Below, piece after piece: positions 10,519 through 20,964 of a stretch of 64,000 nt of DNA. The DNA lies in NCBI GenBank assembly GCA_963971535.1, contig OZ020589.1, positions 88,149,183-88,213,182 on the forward strand. Direction: 5' to 3'. The notes under the pieces were generated by a model, which was not told the DNA's origin, searched no databases, and worked only from the letters and a program-made list of their open reading frames with translations. Numbering within the stretch: the first letter of the stretch is position 1; the number at the start of each line of letters is the position of its first letter. The DNA is from Notolepis coatsorum (Eukaryota; Chordata; Actinopteri; Aulopiformes; Paralepididae). A program made the position numbers and the translations under genes.

Positions 10519-11864
10519 TTTGATGACATTCTTATCACTGGCAAGGATGATCAGGAGCATCTATCAAACCTGGAACAGGTGCTCACAAGGCTGCGGGAAT
10601 ATGGACTTCGAGCTAACCAACCAAAATGTGAGTTCTTCAAAAAGGAAATATCCTACTGCGGACACGTGATCAACAAGAACGGCCTACACAAATCTCAGGA
10701 CAAGATTGAAGCTGTGCTTAAAGCACCACCACCAGAGAATGTGTCCCAGCTCCGTTCTTACCTTGGACTTGTAAACTACTACCACAAGTTTTTACCCAAT
10801 CTATCAACTGTGCTGCACCCTCTGAACACGCTGCTTCAGGCAGGAACACACTGGAAGTGGACTGACAGCTGCAAGAAGGCTTTTCAGGAGTCTAAGAGTC
10901 TCATCACGTCAGAACAGGTGCTCGCTCACTTCAATCCGTCCTTACCCATTAAGTTAGCATGTGATGCCTCGCCTTACGACATTGGAGCGGTGTTGTCACA
11001 TACATTTCCAGATGGCTCAGAGAAGCCAATAGCCTTCGCCTCAAGATCATTGACTAAAGCTGAGCGCAACTACGCTCAAATTGACCGAGAGGCCCTCAGT
11101 CTTGTATGGGGGGTCAAGAAGTTTAACCACTACCTGTATGGTCAAAGGTTCACGCTTCTGACAGACCATCAGCCTCTCATATCTATCTTCAATCCCCGGA
11201 AAGGTGTTCCGATAATGGAGGCACAGCGGCTACAGCGGTGGTCACTCTTCCTGGGGGCACATCAGTATGACATTGAGTTCAAGGGGACGAAACAGCATGG
11301 GAATGCTGACGGACTGTCACGTCTACCCCTGCAAACCGCAGAGACAGCCGCAGCTGTAGACCCAGCAGAGGTGTTTCACACCACAATCGTCAACCAGCTG
11401 CCAGTGACCAACGCTCTCATCCAAAGAGAGACACGCAACGACCCCACACTGTCACAGATCTATGACATCACTGTGAAGGGGTGGCCACGACACGGTAACT
11501 CAATGTATCCAGCATTCTCAGCGAGGAGAGAGCAACTGTCAGTGTGCCAGGGAACGCTGATGTGTGGTTCACGAGTAGTGATTCCGACCAAGCTGTGCAC
11601 CAGAGTGTTAGAAGTATTACATGAAGGACACCTGGGAACCGTAAAGATGAAGAGCCTGGCCCGCAGTTATATGTGGTGGCCAGGAATCGATAAGCAAATC
11701 GAGGACATGGCAAAGAGCTGGCCCGGATGTCAGAAGATGCAGAATGCACCACCACAGGCTGCTCTACATCCATGGGAATGGCCATCATCACCGTGGCAGC
11801 GAGTACACATTGATTTTGCAGGACCATTCAAAGACTCAATGTTCTTGATCGCTGTTCGCATTCA
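10519..11864 (+). pseudogene. gypsy pol part B: RT end, RNase H, integrase zinc domain
   Basis: Frame 1 picks up at the DD of the RT active site (10522-10527, DDILITG) and runs through the RT thumb, then RNase H (KLACDASPYDIGAVLS, LTDHQPL). The integrase HHCC region follows (HEGHLGTVKMKSLARSYMWW). The first zinc cysteine appears as tryptophan (SWPGCQ instead of the usual SCPGCQ), a disabling change. A small deletion near 11860 shifts the frame again just after HIDFAGPF, which holds the first catalytic aspartate of the integrase core. Confidence 0.9.
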
Positions 11865-12701
11865 AAATGGCCGGAAGTGATCAAAATGAAGTCAACTACA
11901 TCTGAGAAGACCATTTCTGTGCTGAGGACTGTGTTCGCCAGGAATGGTTTAGCACAACAGATATGCACGGACAATGGACGCCAGTTTGTTTAGGATGAAT
12001 TCCAGACGTTTGTAAAGAGAAATGGAATCAAGCACTTCACATCTGCACCATACCATCCAGCCACGAATGGCCTGGCAGAAAGATTTGTGCAGACATTCAA
12101 GAAAGCAATCAAAGCGATGGATAATGAAGATCTACCGATCCAGCACAAAATCGACAAATTCCTCTTTGCATATCGCAATGCCACACACGCCACTACCAAC
12201 CAGACGCCAGCGATGCTGTTTCTCAAAAGAAACCTGAGATCTCACATGGACCTTCTCAAACCAGATGTGCGACGTGACGTGGAGGACAAACAGTTCAAAC
12301 ATCTCAACGACAAACCAACAAGGAGCTTCAAAGTAGGACAGACAGTTCTCGCTCGTGATTATCGGAAGGACAAGTGGAACACCGGAACAATCACTTCACG
12401 TGATGGACCACTCATGTATACGGTGGACATGGGAGATGATGTATGGAGACGTCATGTTGACCAGATCCTGGACACTCAGGTACAGAACAGTGCGTCACCT
12501 GGCCTGGACTCACCTGAGCAGGAAATAGACAATCCAGTTTTCTCAGCACCACTCACCACAGAGCCGTCTGAAACTGAGAGCTCTAGTGCTGATACCTCAC
12601 CACCTGAGATGTCTCCACAGCCTGGTTCCCCGCTCTCAAGCGAGCCAGTGAGACGCTACCCAGAGAGGCAGCGTAAACCGCCTCAGAGACTTGATCTGTA
12701 G
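11865..12701 (+). pseudogene. gypsy pol part C: integrase core and C-terminus
   Basis: Frame 3 reads the second (TDNGRQF) and third (NGLAERF) catalytic segments of the DDE integrase, then the C-terminal part (SFKVGQTVLARDY, GPLMYTVDMGDDVWRRHVDQIL). It ends in a proline/serine-rich tail at the stop 12699-12701. A TAG stop at 11991-11993 lies directly after the TDNG segment. 12702-12869 is untranslated sequence ending in the polypurine tract AAAGGGGGAGGA. Confidence 0.9.
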
Positions 12702-12869
12702 CCTAAAGGCCATGTTGTTGTTGTGTGTTCAGACATGGTTGAAAACATAATGTCATAGTTAATAGACATTTGGTTAAGGATTGATGTAGGCCATACATTT
12801 ATTTTGGAAACAATTATTGTTATTACTTATGTTTATATAGGCCTACCGTTAAGCTAAAGGGGGAGGATG

Positions 12870-13069
12870 TGTAATGTATGGAGTAGTAGAGGGACTAGTA
12901 ACGTTAGGCTACATACGCCCCTCTTGTCCTGCATGCTTACGTTACGCACAGGTCATATTATGTACTGCCGGGTTGGGGGTACAACGTCATTAAAGCCATG
13001 GGTTCAAGCTATCAACATCTCCGTGATTATTGTATTATGATGTAGTTGTGTAGTTAAACATACACGACA
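12870..13069 (+). repeat. 3' LTR of the 7830-13069 gypsy element
   Basis: 200 bp, TGTAATGTATGG to CATACACGACA, almost identical to the 5' LTR. The polypurine tract AAAGGGGGAGGA lies immediately upstream and the target duplication ATATA follows. Confidence 0.95.
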
Positions 13070-13074
13070 ATATA

Positions 13075-14830
13075 GTATGATGCAGTTTGTTGTAAGATTC
13101 CGTGTTACATTCCCTGAATATTGGTTGCCAATGCTATAGTTTGGCTGGTTACGTTACGCTGCAGTTGATGTTCTAACATTTAAAAAAAAAAAATCTTTGA
13201 GTACCTGCCCCTCTAAAGGTCTCTGCATGGCCCTGGAAGCAGGGCATTGCTGAAAAAGGCACCTCTGCTCAGTCAACCTTCACAGTACAAATGTATTAGT
13301 AGCCGACACAATTTCAAGAAAAAAGTTAAATCATGGCTCCTTGACAATGTTAAAAACTAGATTTAAAAATGTATGAAAATGTTGTCTATGATACATTGTT
13401 GTCTGTGGCTACATTTGTACTGCACTTAAGATGTACATGTCTATGTACAGTAGTTGGTCATATTGTTATTTGTCTTTGTAAGGGACCAAGCAGCCAGACG
13501 AGGAGGACACAGTGGTGTAGGCAAAAATAAGGGTTTTATTTACCCATGAAAATACATCATTTACAAACATAACATAAGTGGACCAAATAATAAAAGGCAG
13601 GAGTAAAAAAAAAAATACCTGAACGGAACAGAAGACAATGACAACTCAAACTATATATAGGCCCTGGCCAGATACATTAATCTAAGTGGGCTAATTAATC
13701 ATTAATATTTTACTAAATAGTATCTAACAATTCCGATTAATCTAATAAACAATAAACACACAACACACAACACAACTACCAAACAGAACAACTAATAATC
13801 TTAATTAATAAGGAAATACATATAAGGAAACTAAATTACAGTACAATAAATCCCCCCCACGACATGGTTCGGTCCACCACCCCCATCCGGCTATTTAGAG
13901 TGGACCAGTCGCAGCTGCTCTGTTTGCTCAGCGCGAGGACGGCTGGCTGCAGAGTTGGAGAAAACAAACAATGAACGACATGCATGCACTTAACCATGTA
14001 AGTCAAATAATAAAGAATGGATATGATATATCAGTACGCAAGTCTATGTGTCGTGTGTCATTATGTGAAATAGAAATTGTGTATGTGCATCATGAATGTA
14101 AACGTGTACAAACATTAACTAACTAAACAATACGGTGAGGGAACAAGTCAACATGTGCACAGACAGTCTTGTATTGCTTATCTGTCTGAGGCGGCGGTTA
14201 CACCTTTCGTATCATCGTCGTATTGTTTTCATATGCGTATCGCCGCAACGTCGTGCGCCTCGAGTCACACTTTCGTTTTTTTTTCTCGTTTTTGTCACCC
14301 GAGCACACTGATGTAGTACACTGCCAAAGCAGTAGGTGGCAGTAGGTGGCAAACATGAAGGCAATTTCAACCAATCAGAACGAATGTGCCAATACACTTC
14401 CTGGAAGCTTCAGCAAAGAAAATGTCAATAAGGCAGGCGCCTATGCCGCGCCACCATCTTGCCTATTTACTCAATGCAGCAATTCTTTTTCAGCAAAGCC
14501 TAATAAAAGTGCAATAAACAAAATGGATACATTCACTGTGTGTTCTGCCTGTCATTTGTTGATGAAACAAAACTAACATCAACACAAGTGACCACCAAGA
14601 GCGGATAGTTTAGTCTAAAAAACGATCGGTAGCATTGTTAGCTGCATGCTAACGTCAATGGAGTATGCCATTATAACAATATAGCATTGTGGCTAGAAGC
14701 TAACGTTAGCTCACGCTACTTAGCCAGCACCAAAACTGATGATATCGCGAGCTATCAGTAGTTAGATAACATTAGAGACAACGCTGTGTGTATTAAACAA
14801 AGGTGAATAGATGTAGAGCATTGTGCTAGT
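13075..14830. other. Stretch without a recognisable gene
   Basis: AT-rich. 13318-13371 can be read as NFKKKVKSWLLDNVKN then a stop, like the last residues of a LINE RT protein, so ~13210-13490 may be a degraded LINE 3' end. 13490-13860 contains an antisense polyadenylation-like TTTATTT and may be an old LTR. 14183-14345 is a CG-rich stretch reminiscent of DNA-transposon ends. None of these can be assigned securely. Confidence 0.4.
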
Positions 14831-14832
14831 CT

Positions 14833-15003
14833 GATACACAAGCTTGAGACGTGACGGCCCCCGTACTACTCGGACGTCACTCAGGAAGTAAACACCGGTC
14901 AGGTTAGCAGCATATAGCACTAGACTGTAACGTATCGTCCCTGTAAGATACTTGTATTAAATACCCATCTACGCCCACCTGCCTACCTCTCGTTCTTTCA
15001 ACA
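14833..15003 (+). repeat. Probable 5' LTR of the second gypsy element
   Basis: The boundary at 15003 (..TTTCAACA) is inferred from the primer-binding site that follows. The left boundary is not certain: TGATACACAAGC at ~14833 is one candidate and TGTAGAGCATTG at ~14812 another. An ATTAAA at ~14958 could serve as polyadenylation signal. No matching 3' copy was found downstream of the coding region. Confidence 0.45.
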
Positions 15004-15021
15004 TGGTGTCAGACGTTGTGG
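15004..15021 (+). promoter_or_regulatory. Primer-binding site of the second gypsy element
   Basis: TGGTGTCAGACGTTGTGG directly follows the LTR-like end CA. Its first nine bases match the TGGTGTCAG start typical of tRNA-Leu primed retroelements; later bases diverge. Confidence 0.55.
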
Positions 15022-15129
15022 ACACAGTAGTCAACCCGCGTCCGAAAGTGAAAAGCGAAGGTTTAGGAGGTAGCCTATAACTAGGATATATAACGCGCGA
15101 GGAATAACGCGCGAGGACTCACGTTCAGC

Positions 15130-18100
15130 ATGGCGGAAGGATTCCGCAAACCAGGCCCACTCGTGTTTGACAGCCACGTCGCGGAGAATTGGAGAATATT
15201 CGAGCAAGAGTATGATATATTCATTGCTGCCGCACACTATGACAAGCCGCCTCGCTCTCAAGCCTTCATCTTGCTAAACCTGGCTGGCTCGGAAGCCATA
15301 GAACGGGAACGGGCGTTCGTATATGGACCAGCCCTGTACGATGGAGACGACGAGCAGGGAGAAGAAATAGTCCCCGCCCAATCAAGAGAAGACCCGGAGT
15401 GTTTGAAGAGGAAATTCCGTGAGTTATGTAATCCACAAACAAACGTCACTATGGAAAGGCACAAGTTTAATACAAGGAGCCAGAAACAAGATGAGACCAT
15501 TGAAGCTTATGTCAGTGATTTAAAAATCAAAGCAAAGAGCTGTCAATTCGGAGATTTGCGCGAAGAGCTAATCAAAGATAGACTTGTGTGTGGCATAATA
15601 AATGATGGCATGAGGAAGCTACTACTCCGTGACAGCAAACTAACTTTAACCAAGGCAGTGGAGACATGTCAGATCCACGAAATGACAGAACAACACACTA
15701 GGACACTGGCTGCACCAAAGCAAAGCACAACCAATGTAGATAGCCTACGGCACAGAATAAAAGAACGTGTTTACAAGAAGAAGCCAAATACAGAACACTC
15801 AACTCGGTCCATAGCCAGCTGCAGCAACTGTGGAGGCAGCCATGAGCCCAGACGAGAAAGGTGCCCTGCATTCGGCAAACAGTGTCACGGATGTGAGAAA
15901 ATGAATCATTTCAAGCAGTACTGCAAATCCACTCCAGGGAGTCACAGAGACAATCCACAGCACCAATACAGAAAAAAGCACGCTGTGAACCAGGTTGACA
16001 GAACAATATCGTCAGGCGACAGCGACGATTCGTTCTACTGTGATGGAGTCACAGTAGTGACAAACACAGTCAATACTGTGGGATCACCAGCGACACAAAA
16101 GAGTGAAATATTCTGCAGAGTCCAGGTCCACGGAATCCCCGTCGAGCTCAAAGTGGACACCGGAGCCAAGTGCAACGTGATATCTCGCAAAACGTTCAAC
16201 CAAGTGAAATACAAAGAGAGAGTGGATTGCTCCAGGACAGCGAGGCTGGTTGCCTACGGAGGAAATGAAATACACACATTGGGGACAGCAACCCTAGCAT
16301 GCTACATAACAGATAAGTCCCACTCCCTACAGTTCCACGTGGTGCAACAAGACGTCCAGACGCTGCTGGGTTTACAAGACAGCCTTAGCATGGGACTGGT
16401 CACACTCAGTAAGGAGATACACCAGCTACATCTGACAGACGAGGAAAACTTTTCACACAAGATGTTCTCGGAATATTCAGACCTCTTCAAGGATGAGGTG
16501 GGTAGGCTCCCCTACACCTACTCCATGAAAATCGACCGAGAGGCCACGCCTGTCGTCAGGCCAGCACGCCGGATCCCAGTCGCTATGCGAGAGAAGGTTA
16601 AGATGGAACTGGACAGAATGGCAAGCACAGGCATCATAACACCAGTCTCAGAACCCACTGAGTGGGTATCTTCAATGGTAGCAACCCACAAGAAGAACTC
16701 AGACGACATACGCCTCTGCATTGATCCACGAGACCTAAACAAGGCGCTCAAACGCCCACATCACCCAATGCGCACTGTGGAGGAAGTAGCAGCGCACATG
16801 CCAAACTCAACCGTGTTCTCAACACTGGACGCCAAGAACTCTTTTTGGCAAATACCGCTGGATCACAAATCATCGCTACTGACTACATTCAGCTCGCCAT
16901 TCGGACGATTCCGTTTCCTCAGAATGCCCTTTGGCATAAGCAGCGCCAGTGAAGTCTTCCAACACACAATGGAACAAATTTTCGCAGGATACCCCTGTGC
17001 AGTGATAGTCGATGACATTATCGTTGGAGGAAGCAGCGAGAAAGAGCATGATGAAAATCTCAAGAAAGTCCTCGACAGAGCATGTGAAGTCAACTTACGG
17101 CTCAACTCCAAGAAATGCAGGTTCAGACTGAAAGAAGTTGGCTACGTTGGACACCTGTTCACAAGTCAGGGTCTTAAGCCAGACCCATCAAAGACGCAAG
17201 CGATCAGCGAGCTGCCTGCACCAGAAGATGTAACGGCTCTGCAGCGATTCCTCGGCATGGTAAACTACTTGGCCAGGTTTGTCCCAAACTTCAGTGAAAT
17301 CTCAGCCCCCTTGCGACACCTAACGCACCATGACACGGAATGGTGTTGGTACAAGCAGCACCAAGACGCATTTGATGCGCTGAAACAATGTCTCTCAAAC
17401 CCACCCACGCTGATGTACTACGACGTCCGCAAGCCTGTCACACTCACGTGCGACGCTTCCCAGTATGGCCTAGGCGCGGCGTGTCTACAGGACGGTGTCC
17501 CAGTCGCTTATGCATCCCGCACCTTGACGGAGACGGAGAGGCGATACGCACAGATCGAGAAGGAGCTTCTCGCAGTAGTGTTCGCGTGCTCCAAGTTTAA
17601 TGACTACGTATACGGAAAGCACATCCTAATCGAAACAGATCATCAACCGCTGGTCACCATCCTGTCAAAGCCCCTACACACGGCTCCAGCCAGACTGCAG
17701 CGTATGATGCTTAGACTCCAAAGGTACGATTTTGAGCTGAGGTACAAGAAGGGGAAGGACATGTATCTCGCGGACACGTTGTCACGTGCTCCCAGACAAA
17801 CCACAGACCGGCTTAGTGGTGAAAAGACAGACTTTGAGGTCATGGCAGTGAGACACATTTCCTCATCACGTCTGAACGAGCTCAAGGAACACACAGAAAG
17901 GGACCCAACCCTGCAGAAAATATGCAACATCATCAACCACGGATGGCCTGCGAGGGAGTCGACGCTGCCGGCAGGGGCTCGCCAATACTTTGCATTCAGA
18001 GATGAGCTCACAATCGACGATGGCGTCATCATGAAGGGCTCAAGAGCCGTCATTCCCAAATCACTGCAAATGGACTACATCACGATCCTGCACAGAGGCC

Positions 18101-19212
18101 ACCCTGGCACAGAGTCGACCAAGCGCAGGGCGAGGGACATTGTGTTTTGGCCTGCCATGGCGAAGGATATCGAGGAGAAAACGGCATCATGCCACGTCTG
18201 CAACAGCACAAAACAACACCAACAAAAGGAGCCACTCAAGCTGCATCCCATTCCAGACTTACCGTGGTCAACCGTGGCGACCGACATCTTCGAGTGGAAT
18301 GGACGTCACCACCTAGTGCTGGTCGACTCATACTCAGGTTGGTTCGAGGTGGACCTGCTGCGTGACATCACATCCAACACAGCGATAACAAAACTGAAAA
18401 GACACTTCGCTGTGCATGGAGCCCCACACAAAGTAATATCGGACAACGGGGCCCAGTACACAAGCCAGCGCTTCAAGGAGTTCGCCTCGGCCTGGGACTT
18501 CGACCATGTGACCAGTAGCCCGGAGTTCCCGCAGGCGAATGGACTAGCAGAGAGAGCTGTGCGCAGCGCAAAGCAACTCATGGAGAGGTCCAGACGGGAC
18601 GGAACAGACGTCTTCCTAAATCTGCTCAACCTCCGTAACGTTCCACGTGACCAGTCACTTGGGTCACCGGCTGAGCGGCTCATGTCAAGACAGACACGTA
18701 CCACCCTACCCATCTGCAAGACACTACTGGTTCCTAAGGCGAAGGACAACAAGATGATCAAAGCACAGCTCGAGAAGAAACGCAGCATTCAGAAGTCGTG
18801 CTATGACAGATCAAGCAGGCCCCTCCAGCCACTGGCCCAGGGACATGTAGTGAGGTTACAGACTCCACGTGGATTCGACCGGATGGGCACAATCAAGAGC
18901 ATCTGTAAGGAACCAAGGTCCTACGTCGTGGAGTCAGAAGGAGGAGAGTACAGAAGGAATCGGAGACACCTTCTTCCCGTCTCGGAACCGGAACCGCCAC
19001 AGGGTGACCTCAGCGACCCCTGCGACCCCGATATCACTCTCCAACCTCCGACTGGCCAACCCGAAGGCAACAGTCACCCTGTCACCGAGAAGGCAGACGC
19101 TCAACAACACGCCCAGATACAAGAGACTGTTCAAAAGACTAACCCGCACACTCAGTCTCCGTACATCTCACGGGCAGGCCGCGTCTGCAGGCCAAACAGC
19201 AGATATATGTAG
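15130..19212 (+). CDS. Intact Ty3/gypsy gag-pol polyprotein
   Basis: A single 1360-codon frame with a good start context (CAGCATGG). Gag has two zinc knuckles near residue 230 (CSNCGGSHEPRRERC, CHGCEKMNHFKQYC). The protease has DTGA (near residue 342). Reverse transcriptase has the catalytic VDD (D628, D629) and the PFGISSASEVFQ segment. RNase H starts around TCDAS (D775). Integrase has an HHCC domain and the triad D1052, D1105, E1141, i.e. D-x52-D-x35-E. Length and order fit Mag / K02A2.6-like gypsy elements, which replicate by reverse transcription and integrate the cDNA. No stop or frameshift is seen, so it could still be translated. The hAT element at 19395 lies 180 bp downstream. Confidence 0.93.
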   Translation: MAEGFRKPGPLVFDSHVAENWRIFEQEYDIFIAAAHYDKPPRSQAFILLNLAGSEAIERERAFVYGPALYDGDDEQGEEIVPAQSREDPECLKRKFRELCNPQTNVTMERHKFNTRSQKQDETIEAYVSDLKIKAKSCQFGDLREELIKDRLVCGIINDGMRKLLLRDSKLTLTKAVETCQIHEMTEQHTRTLAAPKQSTTNVDSLRHRIKERVYKKKPNTEHSTRSIASCSNCGGSHEPRRERCPAFGKQCHGCEKMNHFKQYCKSTPGSHRDNPQHQYRKKHAVNQVDRTISSGDSDDSFYCDGVTVVTNTVNTVGSPATQKSEIFCRVQVHGIPVELKVDTGAKCNVISRKTFNQVKYKERVDCSRTARLVAYGGNEIHTLGTATLACYITDKSHSLQFHVVQQDVQTLLGLQDSLSMGLVTLSKEIHQLHLTDEENFSHKMFSEYSDLFKDEVGRLPYTYSMKIDREATPVVRPARRIPVAMREKVKMELDRMASTGIITPVSEPTEWVSSMVATHKKNSDDIRLCIDPRDLNKALKRPHHPMRTVEEVAAHMPNSTVFSTLDAKNSFWQIPLDHKSSLLTTFSSPFGRFRFLRMPFGISSASEVFQHTMEQIFAGYPCAVIVDDIIVGGSSEKEHDENLKKVLDRACEVNLRLNSKKCRFRLKEVGYVGHLFTSQGLKPDPSKTQAISELPAPEDVTALQRFLGMVNYLARFVPNFSEISAPLRHLTHHDTEWCWYKQHQDAFDALKQCLSNPPTLMYYDVRKPVTLTCDASQYGLGAACLQDGVPVAYASRTLTETERRYAQIEKELLAVVFACSKFNDYVYGKHILIETDHQPLVTILSKPLHTAPARLQRMMLRLQRYDFELRYKKGKDMYLADTLSRAPRQTTDRLSGEKTDFEVMAVRHISSSRLNELKEHTERDPTLQKICNIINHGWPARESTLPAGARQYFAFRDELTIDDGVIMKGSRAVIPKSLQMDYITILHRGHPGTESTKRRARDIVFWPAMAKDIEEKTASCHVCNSTKQHQQKEPLKLHPIPDLPWSTVATDIFEWNGRHHLVLVDSYSGWFEVDLLRDITSNTAITKLKRHFAVHGAPHKVISDNGAQYTSQRFKEFASAWDFDHVTSSPEFPQANGLAERAVRSAKQLMERSRRDGTDVFLNLLNLRNVPRDQSLGSPAERLMSRQTRTTLPICKTLLVPKAKDNKMIKAQLEKKRSIQKSCYDRSSRPLQPLAQGHVVRLQTPRGFDRMGTIKSICKEPRSYVVESEGGEYRRNRRHLLPVSEPEPPQGDLSDPCDPDITLQPPTGQPEGNSHPVTEKADAQQHAQIQETVQKTNPHTQSPYISRAGRVCRPNSRYM

Positions 19213-19228
19213 TGTTTGTCACAAGGAC

Positions 19229-19252
19229 TGTTAAGAAAAAGAAAAAAAAGGA
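19229..19252 (+). promoter_or_regulatory. Candidate polypurine tract
   Basis: An almost pure purine stretch (AAGAAAAAGAAAAAAAAGGAG) 17 bases after the gag-pol stop, where the plus-strand primer of an LTR element would lie. The sequence after it does not match the presumed 5' LTR, so the 3' LTR is missing or too diverged to see. 19253-19394 holds nothing else I recognise. Confidence 0.5.
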
Positions 19253-19614
19253 GTAATGATGTTCATACTATACACCTGTTGTGTATTACCACTTGAAGTA
19301 CAGTTAACCTGTGGTTTGTTCAAATAGCCACATGCTAGATATTAATAGTAATCACTTCATGGCGTAATTTGTTATAGCCTACTAGCCTGTAGAGCAGGGC
19401 TATTCAACTGGCGGCCCGCGGGCCAGATCCGGCCCGCGGGATGATTCTGACCGGCCCGCCAAAGATTACATGATAATTTTTTTTTTTTTTTTTTTTTTTT
19501 ACTTTTTTCTTTTCATGTCAACGTTAACACGCACAATTGAGCCAAAAGTCACTCAATTAATGACAGATTTCATTGATAAATTGAGGGAAAACAAGTCGAT
19601 TTGATGAATTTGAC

Positions 19615-20046
19615 ATGTCCAGAGAATTGATGCATTTTGTGAGCAACCCATTTGCCAATGTAGCTGCTATTTCCACAAAAGGACAAGAGTTCCTTGCATC
19701 ACTTCACATTGATGAAGGTCTCCTGCAACTTGAAATAATTGACATGCAAGCATCATCTGCTCTGAAGCAGGCACTTGAGAATGAATCCACCACAACATTT
19801 TGGATAAAGTGTATTCATGTCAAGACATTCCCCAAAATAAAAACGCTGGCAATATCTGTGTTAACAATGTTTGGCTCAACATACACCTGTGAATCCAGTT
19901 TCTCTCACATGAATGCCATTAAAACAAGCAACCATGCCTCCTTGACAAATGAGCATTTGCATCACTGTTTGCGGGTAGCCCTCACTTCCTATGAACCCTC
20001 TTTCTCTGCCATTGCCCAGTCAAAGAAGTGCAATCGCTCTCATTAG
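19615..20046 (+). pseudogene. hAT transposase C-terminal fragment
   Basis: 143 codons. The part FGSTYTCESSFSHMNAIKTS followed by LTNEHLHHCLRVA is the hAT C-terminal dimerisation region, as in Charlie-like / GTF2IRD2- and ZBED-like transposases. The BED zinc finger and the RNase H-like catalytic core are absent, so this is what remains after an internal deletion. The upstream KSHSINDRFH-like region carries stops. The frame ends near the expected natural C-terminus (KCNRSH). Confidence 0.85.
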
Positions 20047-20409
20047 ATGTGTGTATGTAGGCTAGGCCTGTCTGCCCCCCCTGATGTTTGAGAGTTAAGA
20101 GTCGACAATAAGTGCTAATAAGATGCTGTGATTTGCTGTTGTTGCACAGACATGAAGCACTTTTTCATAAGCTCAGCTGCACTATAAATGTGTTTTTTTG
20201 TTCAAGTGTTGATGTTAGAATGTTCAGATGCACATCATGCACTTGTTTGTTTTTTATTTTATTTTATTTTTATATTGAAATGTTGAAGAGGAGATGTTGC
20301 AGTTGTTGCACAGTCATAAATGAAGCACTTTCTGCAGGAGATGTTGCAGATGTGGCACATAAATGAAGCACTTTTTTTGAAAAGTATACTACTTTTGCAA
20401 TGTAGTTAA

Positions 20410-20810
20410 AGGGGAACTATCTTATAAATGGCCTTTTTCAGTAGCTATGTGGACTTATATTAATATGATCTATGTCTCTAATTCTCATATTGACGCATTC
20501 TTCCAATTCTCCTCTCACAATATTCACCCTCACTGAACTGAGTCATCTGAAAATGTGCTGATTTGTGATGTCAGAGAGACACCGCTGCATGATAATCAGC
20601 TGAGTTTCCACACAGTTCCCACTGTGGTTGGAGCCCAGGCTCAAAACGGCTTAAGATCTTGAGGTAGAAAAATGCTGTTTTTGAGTACTTGATTAGAAAT
20701 ACAAAACAATGAATTAAAATAAAAATAAAAATTACAGAGGTGTTCCATAAACCCACAGGAATTGTGTAAAAGTGCCCAAATAGTGAAAGAAATAGTAAAA
20801 TAGTTCCCCT
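20410..20810. mobile_element. TTAA-type MITE nested in the hAT element
   Basis: 401 bp bounded by the inverted ends AGGGGAACTAT and ATAGTTCCCCT, with TTAA on both sides (20406-20409, 20811-20814). TTAA target duplication points to the piggyBac or Kolobok superfamilies; the AGGG start favours neither decisively. Non-coding. Confidence 0.88.
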
Positions 20811-20964
20811 TTAAATAAAAGTTGTGAAAATGTGGTTGCGTGTTGTGTCAAGTGTACATATATTCATAGCACGGGGAGGCGCCGTGGCAGTCCGGCCCCT
20901 GGCCCCTTGGGTTTCTGACAATGTGGCCCCCTGAACAATTTAGTTGAATAGCCCTGCTGTAGAG

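Larger units (their letters stand above)
7830..13069 (+). mobile_element. Ty3/gypsy LTR retrotransposon, complete but defective
   Basis: Two ~200-bp LTRs flank a gag-pol internal region. The 5-bp target duplication ATATA is exact (7825-7829 and 13070-13074). The internal region encodes, in order, gag with two CCHC knuckles, aspartic protease, reverse transcriptase, RNase H and integrase. It has been broken by a LINE insertion (9533-9991), a +1 frameshift at the RT active site, a ~2-base deletion near 11860 and a stop at 11991-11993. Motif style fits the Mag / K02A2.6-like group of fish gypsy elements; this clade call is inference. Confidence 0.93.
19395..20956 (+). mobile_element. hAT DNA transposon, non-autonomous
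   Basis: The terminal inverted repeats are CAGGGCTATTCAACTGG at the left and its near complement (AGTTGAATAGCCCTG) at the right. The 8-bp target duplication CTGTAGAG is exact (19387-19394, 20957-20964), diagnostic of hAT. The left end has GGCCCGCGGGCC palindromic sequence and a T tract at ~19480-19500. Internally it keeps only the C-terminus of a transposase and is interrupted by a TTAA-type MITE. About 1.56 kb; cannot transpose on its own. Confidence 0.95.
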
